This document shows, piece by piece, positions 40,401-49,325 of a DNA stretch of 64,000 nucleotides. A model generated the notes under the pieces. The model saw only the letters and a program-made list of their open reading frames with translations. It was not told the DNA's origin and searched no databases. The translations under genes and the position numbers were made by a program. The stretch is from an uncultured Trueperaceae bacterium (GTDB taxonomy: Bacteria; Deinococcota; Deinococci; Deinococcales; Trueperaceae), in assembly GCA_937873495.1 (NCBI GenBank), contig CALMXZ010000016.1, positions 62,001 to 126,000 of the forward strand. The letters are read 5' to 3'. Position 1 is the first letter of the stretch, and the number at the start of each line of letters is the position of its first letter.

Positions 40401-41636
40401 CTAGAGGGCGGCGTCCACGGCCAACAGAGTTTCCAGCATCACTGCCGCGCCGTTACTTAGGTCGCCAATAGAGGTGAACTCTTCTGGAACGTGGCTGCGT
40501 CCCCCCACAGATGGTACAAACACCATCGCGGTCGGACAGATCAATCCCATGCTCGCAGCGTCGTGCCCAGCTCCGCTAGGAATGTCCGTGGCGAGGAGGC
40601 CCAGCTTGTGAACGGCATTCCAAATCTTCTTGCGGATTTCAGGACTACATGGAACGGGCGGGGCAGCCGAAAGCGGTTTTATTGAAAGCGCCGCCTGTCG
40701 AACCAGCTTGGCCGCCACTCCCTCGAGTTCGGTCATGAACGCATCGAGATCGGCTGGCTCCGTGCAACGCATTTCAAGCACCATGGACACTTCGCCTGGA
40801 ACCACGTTTGGCACGTTAGGGCTCACCGTCATCTTGCCGATGGTGGCCACCAGGCCGTTCCGTTTTGACCACCTGTCGGCCAGTTCCCTGACGGCGACAA
40901 CTAGCTCGGAAGCGACGACCAGCGCATCAGACCGTTTCTCCATAGGTGTTGTGCCAGCATGATCCGCCCGGCCCTTTACTACAATCTCTACGCGCCTGAT
41001 TCCCACGATGCCAGTCACGACACCGATATCGGTCGACGTGGACTCTAGAACCGGACCTTGCTCGATGTGGAGCTCTAGGAAAGCACATAGCTCACCCCTA
41101 GTCCTGAGCGGACCGGCCACGAGCCGCCTTGGAGAACCTCCTAGGCGCTCTATGGCGCTGGCTAAGCTCTCGCCGGCCGCGTTGCACAACTCCAGCATCG
41201 CCTGGTTAAGCGCACCGGCCATGGCACGGCTTCCCACGCAAGAAACCCCGTAATCGCTGGGCTCCTCCGACAGGAAGTCGACTATCTCAAGGTCATGGTT
41301 CAGTGCGATGCCTTGCGTCGCAAGCGCCTCCGCGACTTCTAGCCCAATCACCACTCCAGCCGCTCCGTCGAAACGACCCCCTCCGACCACCGTGTCGATG
41401 TGGGATCCCATCATGATAGTGCCAGCCCCGGAGCTGGAGCCACGTCGAAGGCCAATGAGGTTTGCGCCCGCGTCCAGGCTAGTCTCGAGCCCAGCGGCTC
41501 TGAACTCGTTTGCGAGCCAGCGGCGCGCCTCCGTGTACGTGTCGGTGAAGGCTCTCCTCGTGTATGGCGGTTGCTGCGCGTCGACAATTCGCGCCAAGGT
41601 CTCGAGTCGGCCTTGGATCCGTTCAGGTTGAATCAC
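40401..41636 (-). CDS. M20 family N-carbamoyl-amino-acid hydrolase / allantoate amidohydrolase-like
   Basis: Zinc or manganese amidohydrolase that removes carbamoyl (or ureido) groups. 411 residues with the carbamoylase-branch motifs: IMMGSHIDTVVGGGRFDGAA (metal His/Asp), VDFLSEEPSDYGVSCVGSRA (catalytic Glu pair), AFLELHIEQGPVLES, the lid RADHAGTTPMEKRSDALVVA and IPSGAGHDAASM. This is the hydantoin/allantoate type, distinct from the ArgE-like M20 proteins at 26474 and 32416. It ends the minus-strand operon, while a hydantoinase-type amidohydrolase is encoded divergently; together they could open a cyclic ureide and release an amino acid. Confidence 0.88.
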   Translation of the reverse strand: MIQPERIQGRLETLARIVDAQQPPYTRRAFTDTYTEARRWLANEFRAAGLETSLDAGANLIGLRRGSSSGAGTIMMGSHIDTVVGGGRFDGAAGVVIGLEVAEALATQGIALNHDLEIVDFLSEEPSDYGVSCVGSRAMAGALNQAMLELCNAAGESLASAIERLGGSPRRLVAGPLRTRGELCAFLELHIEQGPVLESTSTDIGVVTGIVGIRRVEIVVKGRADHAGTTPMEKRSDALVVASELVVAVRELADRWSKRNGLVATIGKMTVSPNVPNVVPGEVSMVLEMRCTEPADLDAFMTELEGVAAKLVRQAALSIKPLSAAPPVPCSPEIRKKIWNAVHKLGLLATDIPSGAGHDAASMGLICPTAMVFVPSVGGRSHVPEEFTSIGDLSNGAAVMLETLLAVDAAL

Positions 41637-41700
41637 TGGGAGCCCCCTTGCGAGTCAAGGTCAGCGGTTCCGGAACGCGGCGCGCTGCGACAATTTGCTG

Positions 41701-42669
41701 CTACGCATCGAAGTCGAACCATGCACCCACACCCTCCGCCAGGGCCCGTCGGTATACGAAGTCCGCCGCGAACGCATCCTGTATAGCCAAGCCGGTTCCC
41801 TTGTAGACCCAGACCTCTTCGGTAGTTCTTCTTAAGGACTCGGTCGATCCTATGACGTCAGCCAGCTCTATTACTTGGTCCGCGCGGGCGATGAAGCCTT
41901 CGCGAACCGCCTCCCGTACGTCCCCCGATTCGTTCAACGCACCCTCGTGGGAGTCAGTCAGTACTCGCGATCCCTCAAACACGGCCCCGGGCAACTCCGC
42001 CAGGTCTGCACGGGAAGACACGGATAGTAACGTCGTACCTGGTTGCACCCAATCGGCTCTCAGCACGGGACTCAACGAGGTAGTTGCCGCTACGACGACA
42101 TCAGAACGCGATGGCAAAGCTGGGTCTGATACGGCGTCTATCGGAATGCCGAGACGCTCGCCCAGCCGGACGGCAAAATCTTCCCGGTTCGTCCTCGTCG
42201 GGGAGTAGACCCGCGCTTCATCGACCTGCGTTACTAATGTCAACCCTTCTAGTATGAGTGCCGCGATCTTCCCGCTCCCGTAGATTCCCACCGATCTCGA
42301 GTCCCGCCGGGCAATGTAGCGAGCAGCAAGGCATGCGCTGGCGGCCGTCCGGAGCGCGGTCAAGTGCACCGACGCGATGACAGCAATTCGGCGCCCTGAC
42401 GCTTGGTCAAACAGCATTAGCGAGGAGTTCGTTCGCCTGCCTGCTTTCGATGGGACAGCTCGTAAGACGCTGATCACCTTGCAAGTGAAGGTTGTTAGTT
42501 CTGGCACTAAGCAAGACATCATGGAGAACGAGCCGGAACCTCCAGGCAACGACCGCTGCATCTTCGATGACGATCCGCCTCGTGACCGCCTGTGGGCAGT
42601 GAACACCTGATCCTGAAGCTGAAGGCAGTCGCGTAGCGAGAGCAACCGAGCGACGTCGGACTCGGTCAA
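41701..42669 (-). CDS. Ornithine cyclodeaminase / mu-crystallin family protein
   Basis: NAD(P)-binding family with ornithine cyclodeaminase, ketimine reductase and alanine/arginine dehydrogenase members. 322 residues. SVHLTALRTAASACLAARYI is the family segment before the Rossmann fold (SVGIYGSGKIAALILEGL), followed by ARVYSPTRTNREDFAVRLGE and SDVVVAATTSLSPVLRADWV; the C-terminus VWVYKGTGLAIQDAFAADFV is typical. The TTG start is uncertain, since the frame stays open upstream to the ammonia-lyase stop without a better codon. Its place after the ammonia-lyase suggests work on an amino or imino acid intermediate. Confidence 0.82.
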   Translation of the reverse strand: MTESDVARLLSLRDCLQLQDQVFTAHRRSRGGSSSKMQRSLPGGSGSFSMMSCLVPELTTFTCKVISVLRAVPSKAGRRTNSSLMLFDQASGRRIAVIASVHLTALRTAASACLAARYIARRDSRSVGIYGSGKIAALILEGLTLVTQVDEARVYSPTRTNREDFAVRLGERLGIPIDAVSDPALPSRSDVVVAATTSLSPVLRADWVQPGTTLLSVSSRADLAELPGAVFEGSRVLTDSHEGALNESGDVREAVREGFIARADQVIELADVIGSTESLRRTTEEVWVYKGTGLAIQDAFAADFVYRRALAEGVGAWFDFDA

Positions 42670-42720
42670 CAGGAGTGTATCCGTATCGTGCGTAGCGCTA
42701 CCTCTTGCCGTACTGTCTGG

Positions 42721-44337
42721 TCACGCCAGTGGACCGCAGGCTTGTTCGGCAGCGGCAACGACGGCGTCGGTCCTGACTAACTCCAGAGCCTCGGCGAGGT
42801 CTGCGTGCAACCACCTGTCCCCATCTAGGGCGGCCGGGACACGGTCTCGTATGGTCCGAACAGCGGCCGACGTCCCGACGCCGAGGTCATAACCTTTCAG
42901 CTGGGTTTCTGTTATACTCACAGCCTGCGCCGCAATGAGCATCTCAGTCGCTACGATTTGTTGAACATTGGCTAGCACCATGTGGGCCTTGCGCGAGGAC
43001 CACGTGCTATTACTTACATGGTCTTCTTGATTGCTCTTAGTAGGAATAGAGTCAACGCTCGCGGGCCAGCAGAGCGTCTTGTTCTCCGTCACCAGCGCGG
43101 CCATGCTGCAGTGTGCGATGGAGTATCCCGTGTTCACACCAGGCATTGTCGCAACAAGATTGCTCGGAAGTCCGTAGCTCATCGTCGGGTCGAGCAAGCG
43201 ATAGGTGCGGCGTTCGCTTATACTACCCAAGTCGGTAAGCACTATGGCCAAGAGATCACAGGCTTGGGCCAGGTACTGGCCGTGAAAGTTTCCAGCGCTG
43301 AGAACTTCGAAATCCGATCCGCTTTCGAACATGAGCGGGTTGTCAGTAGCGGAGTTAATCTCTATAGCCATTATGGATTCGATGTACTTGAGTGCGTCAC
43401 GCACTGGTCCGTGGACTTGAGGCGCGCAACGCAGCGAGTAGGCATCCTGCACCCTGGCGGGTATGGTCTGCGCCGGTACCCGGCCCTCGTCCGGCAGGAC
43501 GATCTCGCGCGCAGCAGGCGTGCACCGCTTCGAAGCCCGGGTTAGCTCGCGAACATTGGCCGCTGTCGCGGCCTGCCCCGGGTGTGGCCTAGCCTCTTGA
43601 ACGCGTTCATCGAACGCTGCCATTTCTCCACGAATGGCTTCGAGACTAACGGCAAGCGCGATGTCGGCATTGGTCACTAGTCGGCGAGCATCGTCAAGCG
43701 CAAGCACAGCATATGCAAGTGAAACAGTGCTGCCGTTGATCAGCGCAAGGCCGTCCTTAGCCTCCAACTCGAACTCGGGGAGGATACCGGCCGCAGCGAG
43801 CGCATCCCTGGCCGGCATACGAGTGCCCCGATAGAACGCCTCTGCGCGTTCATGCCCGACCAGCGCACCAGCCAAGTATGCGAGAGGCGCCAAGTCACCA
43901 CTCGCCCCGACGGATCCTTTCTGCGGAATGACCGGGTGCACCCCGGCGTTGAGCATGGCTATGAGACGCTCGACTACCTCGCTCCTGGGGCCCGAGACCC
44001 CTCGGGCCAAAGCATTCGCCCGGAGAAGCAAAGTGGCTCGCACGACGTCCTCCGGCACAGGCTCACCTACACCTGCACTATGGGCGTTGATCGTAGACCG
44101 CTGGAACTGCAGGATGTGAGTAATGGGGATTCGAGTGTCCTTGAGCTTTCCAAGACCGGTATTGAAGCCGTACATAGGTGGGGCCGATTCGTTCAGCCAC
44201 TGGCGCTCGATGTACCGACGCATGTCGTCAAGCCTCTGCCGAGCTCGTGCCGCTAGGCTAACCGTGCAGGCTTTATCTCTGGCGACGGCAACTGTTTGCC
44301 GAATCGTTAGAGACATGCCATCCAATTCAACGTGCAT
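42721..44337 (-). CDS. Histidine/aromatic amino acid ammonia-lyase family protein (MIO enzyme)
   Basis: Non-oxidative deamination of an aromatic amino acid to the acrylate. 538 residues. MIO-forming Ala-Ser-Gly is in KGSVGASGDLAPLAYLAGAL; MYGFNTGLGKLKD holds the catalytic Tyr; INAHSAGVGEPVPEDV keeps the His of HAL/TAL, and SNQEDHVS keeps the acidic Glu found in histidine ammonia-lyases where phenylalanine lyases differ. After HVS the sequence (NSTWSSRKAHMVLANVQQIV) departs from standard HutH. ATG has AAGGAGG with six-base spacing and overlaps the UbiD gene by 11 bases. Urocanase and other hut genes are absent, so the product is probably not processed by the normal Hut pathway. Confidence 0.88.
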   Translation of the reverse strand: MHVELDGMSLTIRQTVAVARDKACTVSLAARARQRLDDMRRYIERQWLNESAPPMYGFNTGLGKLKDTRIPITHILQFQRSTINAHSAGVGEPVPEDVVRATLLLRANALARGVSGPRSEVVERLIAMLNAGVHPVIPQKGSVGASGDLAPLAYLAGALVGHERAEAFYRGTRMPARDALAAAGILPEFELEAKDGLALINGSTVSLAYAVLALDDARRLVTNADIALAVSLEAIRGEMAAFDERVQEARPHPGQAATAANVRELTRASKRCTPAAREIVLPDEGRVPAQTIPARVQDAYSLRCAPQVHGPVRDALKYIESIMAIEINSATDNPLMFESGSDFEVLSAGNFHGQYLAQACDLLAIVLTDLGSISERRTYRLLDPTMSYGLPSNLVATMPGVNTGYSIAHCSMAALVTENKTLCWPASVDSIPTKSNQEDHVSNSTWSSRKAHMVLANVQQIVATEMLIAAQAVSITETQLKGYDLGVGTSAAVRTIRDRVPAALDGDRWLHADLAEALELVRTDAVVAAAEQACGPLA

Positions 44338-45778
44338 CGCTGGCCTCCTTAGGAATCGAGTTGGTGCCGAAGGTCTCTTTGACTCGCTTGAGAATTGCGT
44401 CGGGCGCTTTCGCGAAAACCCTCGTCTCGTCATTCGCGTCGCCCGGGCGCGACGTGGCGATGAGCGCGAGCTTGGCCAGCGTGCCGTTCTCGGACGACGG
44501 ATCACACCTGTCTGCTTTCACCCCAGGGATGACCAGCACGTCTTCATCTGCACGCATCCTGGCAGCAATGCTCCACTCAACCTGGCGCGGATCGTGGACA
44601 TCGATATCGCTGTCCACCACGGTGACCATCTTCAGAATGCTCACTTGCCCGAACGCTAAAAGCGCAACCCGCTTACCTTCACCTGGTCGAGGACGGTGGA
44701 TGGACACGACAGCGTGAAACCTCCCCATTCCACCCTCAGTTACAGCCACGGCAGCCACATTAGGAACGACCGCCCGCAGTGCCCGGCAGAGCCCAGCCGC
44801 GATCGCCTCGCCACCGAGCAGGACATGTTCAGGCTCATATCCCAAAGAGATGGCCTGATATATCGGTTGTGCTCGATGCGACACGCTGGTCACGCGCACC
44901 AGTTGGCCTGGACCGTAGCGCATATAGAAGCCGTGAAACTCCGAAACGAGTCCCTCGTTAACCTCTTCATCTGCATGTAGAGTCGCTTCGAGGACAATCT
45001 CCGCGTGTGCGGGGACCTCGAGGTCAACCGTCTTGCATCGGACTAGTTCGATGGGCTGGGCGAGTAGCGACCCAGCGACCGTAAGCTCGTCGAAGCCTAG
45101 GGAGAGATAGAGCTGTGACGCCACCAGAACCGCCGGGTGGTTACCAATCACTATCGCAATCTCAAGGTTCCTGCCGAGCGCGTGCGCCTTATACATGAGC
45201 TGGCTCAGGTGGTGATTAGGGGCTATACCGGCCATCAGTCGGTCGCCCCCAAGCACGAGCATGCGTGCTATTGACACGTTCCTTGCCCCGGTTACAGGAT
45301 CCTTGGCTATTACGATACCAGCCGAGATGTACGGGCCCGACTCTTTCTCGAACCAGGTCGGCACGGGCAGCAGCTTCGCTACATCAATCGGCGCCCGTAC
45401 GGTTGTCTCCATCACCGGTCCCGCATCGACCAGCACCGGCTCGATCCCAGTATCGATTGCCTCCAGGAGCCTCCTGTGTAAGTCGGCTTCCGAAGCGCCG
45501 AGCGCCGAGGCGATCTTCCGGCGTGTATTAAGCATGTTGCCTAGGACTGGTATCGACGTTCCATTGACGGAGGAGAAGTACTGGGTGCTCCCCGACCCTC
45601 GAAGCGACATGATGGCGCCAAGTTCGTAGCGCGGGTCTACCGGAACTTCGACGACCTCAATCTCACCTTCATTGAACTGTCTCCACAGCGCCCTTCGCAG
45701 GCTCTGCTCATGACTGCGAGCACCATCCTGGATCGCGACCGGAGGCGTGAGGCGATGCTGGTCGCCAGCGTCCTTCAC
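44327..45778 (-). CDS. UbiD-family decarboxylase
   Basis: Prenylated-FMN-dependent (de)carboxylase of aromatic or alpha,beta-unsaturated acids. 483 residues. ELGAIMSLRGSGSTQYFS begins the fold; NVSIARMLVLGGDRLMAGIA is the cofactor region, EGLVSEFHGFYMRYGPGQ carries the conserved active-site Glu, and VVDSDIDVHDPRQVEWSIAA with VIPGVKADRCDPSS is the family C-terminal signature. GTG overlaps the permease stop by four bases. Beside an ammonia-lyase, the simple idea is deamination to an aryl acrylate then decarboxylation, as in Fdc1 chemistry. The UbiX-type flavin prenyltransferase needed for the cofactor is not in the window. Confidence 0.88.
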   Translation of the reverse strand: MKDAGDQHRLTPPVAIQDGARSHEQSLRRALWRQFNEGEIEVVEVPVDPRYELGAIMSLRGSGSTQYFSSVNGTSIPVLGNMLNTRRKIASALGASEADLHRRLLEAIDTGIEPVLVDAGPVMETTVRAPIDVAKLLPVPTWFEKESGPYISAGIVIAKDPVTGARNVSIARMLVLGGDRLMAGIAPNHHLSQLMYKAHALGRNLEIAIVIGNHPAVLVASQLYLSLGFDELTVAGSLLAQPIELVRCKTVDLEVPAHAEIVLEATLHADEEVNEGLVSEFHGFYMRYGPGQLVRVTSVSHRAQPIYQAISLGYEPEHVLLGGEAIAAGLCRALRAVVPNVAAVAVTEGGMGRFHAVVSIHRPRPGEGKRVALLAFGQVSILKMVTVVDSDIDVHDPRQVEWSIAARMRADEDVLVIPGVKADRCDPSSENGTLAKLALIATSRPGDANDETRVFAKAPDAILKRVKETFGTNSIPKEASDAR

Positions 45779-46641
45779 CGCTGCACCAAGCGCGGGTTAG
45801 TCATGTTCGCTAGCCCTTCGGCCACGGAGTTGATCGACAGCACGACCACGGCGATCGCCGCCCCTGGGAAGACGGCCATCCACCAAGCCGAGGATAGGAA
45901 CTGGCGAGAGTTATTCAGCATTGCTCCCCAACTAGCGACATTCGAGTCGCTGAACCCAAGAAAACTGAGGCCGGCCTCTGTCAGAATCGCGCTGGCGACC
46001 TCAAGCGAACTAACGGTCAGTGCCGTGCCAAGGACCCCTGGAAGGACATGCCGGAACGCCACGGTGAGGTGGGTGTTACCCAAGGCGTAACCCGCCGCAA
46101 CGTAGTCGGCCTCCCGTAGCGCCAGCGCCTCCGCGCGCACGAGCCTAGCGACACTCGGAACAGCCAGTAGACCTAGAACTAAGGCCGTGACCTCCGTGGA
46201 CGGTCCGAAGACGCTTGCGATGACCAGCATCACGAAGAACACTGGTAGCACCTGAAACGCCTCCACGACACGCATGAGGAAGTCATCTACTCGACCACCT
46301 CTGAGGCCGCCCCAGCAACCGAGCAGTATCCCGACTGCGAAGGCCACGAAGCCGGCTATACCTCCAACCGTTAGGGCTGTCCGCGCGCCGAACACGATCG
46401 CGCTGAAGCCGTCGCGCCCCAAGTCATCCGTGCCGAACAAGTTGGTGGTCGAAGGCGGGATCAATGCCGGCGAGACGCCCGTCTGCAGGGGCGGATACGG
46501 AGCGATAAGGGGGGCAGCCAGCGCGATGATCACAACCAAAACGAGGATGGCCGCGCTTATCCCCGCCAACTTGCTTGATGTGAAGTGGCGCAGTCCATGT
46601 GTCCACTGCCGTCTTGGAATCGTTGACACCCGGCTAGCCAT
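45775..46641 (-). CDS. Peptide-type ABC transporter permease (DppC-like)
   Basis: 288 residues: basic N-terminus (TIPRRQWTHGLRHFTSSK), one helix, NLFGTDDLGRDGFSAIVFGA, five helices, EAA loop ALGNTHLTVAFRHVLPGVLG and LSFLGFSDSNVASWGAMLNN, which replaces the usual GVQPPTPSWG. ATG 46641 overlaps the DppB stop by eight bases. It is the permease of the ammonia-lyase/UbiD module and is more divergent than the other DppC proteins here. Confidence 0.92.
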   Translation of the reverse strand: MASRVSTIPRRQWTHGLRHFTSSKLAGISAAILVLVVIIALAAPLIAPYPPLQTGVSPALIPPSTTNLFGTDDLGRDGFSAIVFGARTALTVGGIAGFVAFAVGILLGCWGGLRGGRVDDFLMRVVEAFQVLPVFFVMLVIASVFGPSTEVTALVLGLLAVPSVARLVRAEALALREADYVAAGYALGNTHLTVAFRHVLPGVLGTALTVSSLEVASAILTEAGLSFLGFSDSNVASWGAMLNNSRQFLSSAWWMAVFPGAAIAVVVLSINSVAEGLANMTNPRLVQR

Positions 46642-47608
46642 AGCGCACCCTTGGGTCGAGAAACCCGTACGAGATGTCGGTGACGACGTTAGCAAGCACG
46701 GTTACGGCAACTACCATCGCGAACACGCCCATGACTATTGGATAGTCTCTTCCCACCATCGCGCCGTACATGAGCTGGCCGATGCCCGGCCATGCAAACA
46801 CGACCTCAGTCAAAAGCGCACCCGAGAAAAGGACCCCGATCCTCAGGCCGGCGATGGTAACCAGCGTAAGCGCGACGTTTCTCAGGGCGTGAACCCCCCA
46901 AACCCTGGTGATCGGCACGCCTTTGGCTCTAGCTTGGGTGATGTAGTCCTTGGACAGCTCTTCGATCATCCGGTTCCTGGTAACTCGAAAGATGAGAGCT
47001 AGTTGACCCACGGAAATGGTTACGCTCGGTAGGATCAGGTGCCTGACCCTATCGCTCACCAGGTCCCAAATCCCATCGGCCCGAAAGCCAACTGTCGATA
47101 CCCCGTAAAGGGGTAGCCATCGGAGGTTTACGGCGAACGCCAGCAACAGCAGCATTCCGACCCAGAACACCGGAACTGATGCCCCCAGCAACGCCAGAAC
47201 ACTAAGGCCACTATCAAGCCAAGTCCCGCGCCTTACGGCAGCTACTACTCCGAGTATCGTTCCGACTAACATGCTGATAAGGAACGCGCTCCCCATGAGC
47301 AGTAGGGTGGCGGGTAGGCGCTCCGTGATTAGACCACCAACAGGCAGCCGGTAGCGATACGAGATTCCCATGTTGCCTCGAATGATGTTGGAACCGTATG
47401 CGATCAGCTGTTCTGGCATTGACTTGTCCAGTCCGAAGTCTCGCCTTACGGTCTCAATGAGTTCTGGCGCCTCGGCATCGCCGATTAACATGGCCACTGG
47501 GTCTCCCGGAGCGGTGTGGATCATCACAAAGTTGAAGCCGAGCAGAAGCACGACCAGCGGGAAAGCGCGCGCCACCCGTCCAACGGCGAAGAGCCAGAGG
47601 TTCGACAT
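46634..47608 (-). CDS. Peptide-type ABC transporter permease (DppB-like)
   Basis: 324 residues: N-terminal helix FPLVVLLLGFNFVMIHTAPG, DPVAMLIGDAEAPELIETVR, SYRYRLPVGGLITERLPATL, five helices, loop ARAKGVPITRVWGVHALRNV and EVVFAWPGIGQLMYGAMVGR. Hand count of bases 47221-47280 gives 31 G+C of 60, well below the first part of the window. It is separated from the binding protein by 74 bases. Confidence 0.93.
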   Translation of the reverse strand: MSNLWLFAVGRVARAFPLVVLLLGFNFVMIHTAPGDPVAMLIGDAEAPELIETVRRDFGLDKSMPEQLIAYGSNIIRGNMGISYRYRLPVGGLITERLPATLLLMGSAFLISMLVGTILGVVAAVRRGTWLDSGLSVLALLGASVPVFWVGMLLLLAFAVNLRWLPLYGVSTVGFRADGIWDLVSDRVRHLILPSVTISVGQLALIFRVTRNRMIEELSKDYITQARAKGVPITRVWGVHALRNVALTLVTIAGLRIGVLFSGALLTEVVFAWPGIGQLMYGAMVGRDYPIVMGVFAMVVAVTVLANVVTDISYGFLDPRVRYG

Positions 47609-47682
47609 GCAGGGTCTATGCTCCTCCTACGTTCGCCCGACCGGACCCGGACGTTAGGCTTCAGGCGGCTCCGTGCGGCGCC

Positions 47683-49257
47683 TCACCGGCGCGCGGCATT
47701 CAATAGCCGATCGGCCTTGCCGGCAAACATGTCGGTCGCCACCCCAGTAAATCTCGAACTAACCAAGACAGGCCATGAGTCCTCGCGAATGGGAATGTAA
47801 GGCAGATCCGTCAGAAGGATGTCCTGGGCTTCATTGAACAGCTCGCGTCGTCGATTTTGATCGGTCTGAACAGCGAACTCTCCGAGTAGGTCATCGATCT
47901 TCGGATTGCTGTATCCAGTCGGATTGACGAATGACGCTGGAGCAGACGGAGTGACGAACCACTTCGAACCTACGCTGGGATCGGGTCCCATCGTGCCGTA
48001 GAAGGTGGCTACCTCAAAGTCGTAGTTCTGGTACACGGTCTGTAGAAAGGTCGCTCGCTCAAGCGGCACGATCTTCAGCGCGATGCCCACCTTCGCCAAC
48101 TGATCCCTCAGCAACTCGGCTGTCTTGAGCGCGGTTTCACCAGCTCCAAGGTCGACCGTGAACACGGTCTCGAAGCGGATACCATTCGCTCCCGGGGTCA
48201 GACCGGCCTGGTCAAGTAGTGCCGCCGCAGTGGTTAGGTCGAGGTCGTATGTTGGAACACCCGGGTTGTAAAACACGCTGCCACTCTGTTGAATCGAGTT
48301 CGCTACGCGGTCATAACCGAAAGTAACGTTGTCAACGATCGCTTGCTTATCAATGGCGTGGGCAATGGCTTGGCGCACTAACGGGTTTGAGAACGGCTCA
48401 TTGCGAACGTTGAAGTACAGGCCGTGAATCTGATAGCGCGTGTCTCGGAAGCGAATGACATCGACGTCAGGCCGCGCGCCCAAGCGGCCGAGGGCCGAAT
48501 ACGGGACGCCGAAGGGGAGATAGTCGATCTCACCGTTCTCGAAGGCCAAGAGCCGAGTACTCGCATCCGGGATGACAAGGTAGACGACCTGGTCGAGGAG
48601 TGGAAGACCCGCGGCCCAGTAGTCGTCATTCCTAACTAGAACGATGTGGCTACCTCTCACCCACTCCTCGAACCGGAACGGGCCCGTACCAACAGGGTTG
48701 GAGCTGACGGGGTTAGTGGCAATGTCAGTGCCTTCGAAGAGGTGCTTGGGGATGATTGGAGCCGTGGAGGCGTTGAGGGCCAAGTATGGCGAGGCGAAGA
48801 AGATGCTAGGCCCAGAGAGATGGAGGATGGCCGTTTCGTCATCCGGCGTCTCGACCGATTCTAGGACCGCGAGTTGTGAAGGTCCCAAAGGATGCTTGGT
48901 TTTAACTACATCCTCGAGCGAGAACTTCACGTCGGCCGACGTGAACGGGACTCCGTCATGCCAACGGACTCCCTGCTGTAGCTGCAGCGTGATAGTCAAC
49001 CCGTCGTCCGACACCTCCCAGGAACGCGCGAGCCCTGGCACAGGATTCATGTCCTCGTCGACGTAAATCAGGCCTTCATAGACTTTTGCCGAGACGAAAA
49101 CGTCAATCTGGTTATTGGTGATGGCTGGGTTGAGCGTTATTGGCTCAGAATTCAACCCGATCCTGAGGGTCCCCCCTCCTCCCTGCGCCATTGCGATGGA
49201 GCCAAAGAGAAGACTCCCTACGATCAACGTCAGAATCCTACGGCCGGCATCGGACAT
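47683..49257 (-). CDS. ABC transporter periplasmic substrate-binding protein, family 5
   Basis: 524 residues. Signal peptide SDAGRRILTLIVGSLLFGSI with cleavage near AMA-QGG. Mature motifs LNSEPITLNPAITNNQIDVF, QQGVRWHDGVPFTSADVKFS, VRQAIAHAIDKQAIVDNVTF. I chose the ATG that has GGAGGA four bases ahead; an in-frame ATG 12 bases upstream lacks a site. Hand count of 48241-48300 gives 30 G+C of 60. First gene of the minus-strand half of the ammonia-lyase block, divergent from the hydantoinase-type gene. Confidence 0.93.
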   Translation of the reverse strand: MSDAGRRILTLIVGSLLFGSIAMAQGGGGTLRIGLNSEPITLNPAITNNQIDVFVSAKVYEGLIYVDEDMNPVPGLARSWEVSDDGLTITLQLQQGVRWHDGVPFTSADVKFSLEDVVKTKHPLGPSQLAVLESVETPDDETAILHLSGPSIFFASPYLALNASTAPIIPKHLFEGTDIATNPVSSNPVGTGPFRFEEWVRGSHIVLVRNDDYWAAGLPLLDQVVYLVIPDASTRLLAFENGEIDYLPFGVPYSALGRLGARPDVDVIRFRDTRYQIHGLYFNVRNEPFSNPLVRQAIAHAIDKQAIVDNVTFGYDRVANSIQQSGSVFYNPGVPTYDLDLTTAAALLDQAGLTPGANGIRFETVFTVDLGAGETALKTAELLRDQLAKVGIALKIVPLERATFLQTVYQNYDFEVATFYGTMGPDPSVGSKWFVTPSAPASFVNPTGYSNPKIDDLLGEFAVQTDQNRRRELFNEAQDILLTDLPYIPIREDSWPVLVSSRFTGVATDMFAGKADRLLNAARR

Positions 49258-49290
49258 GGCTTCCTCCATAAGGGAGCAGGTGATCGCTCG

Positions 49291-49320
49291 TGGACAAACG
49301 ATATAACATTTCTCTAGACT
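49291..49320 (+). promoter_or_regulatory. Possible promoter of the hydantoinase-type operon
   Basis: TGGACA (49291-49296), 18-base spacer, TAGACT (49315-49320), then the ATG five bases later, which would make a leaderless message. The -10 overlaps CTCTAGAC, one mismatch from the palindrome GTCTAGAC and reminiscent of the GTCTA/TAGAC half-sites at 9626-9641, so the GntR/UTRA protein at 51696 may bind here. Weak evidence. Confidence 0.3.
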
Positions 49321-49325
49321 GTGCC

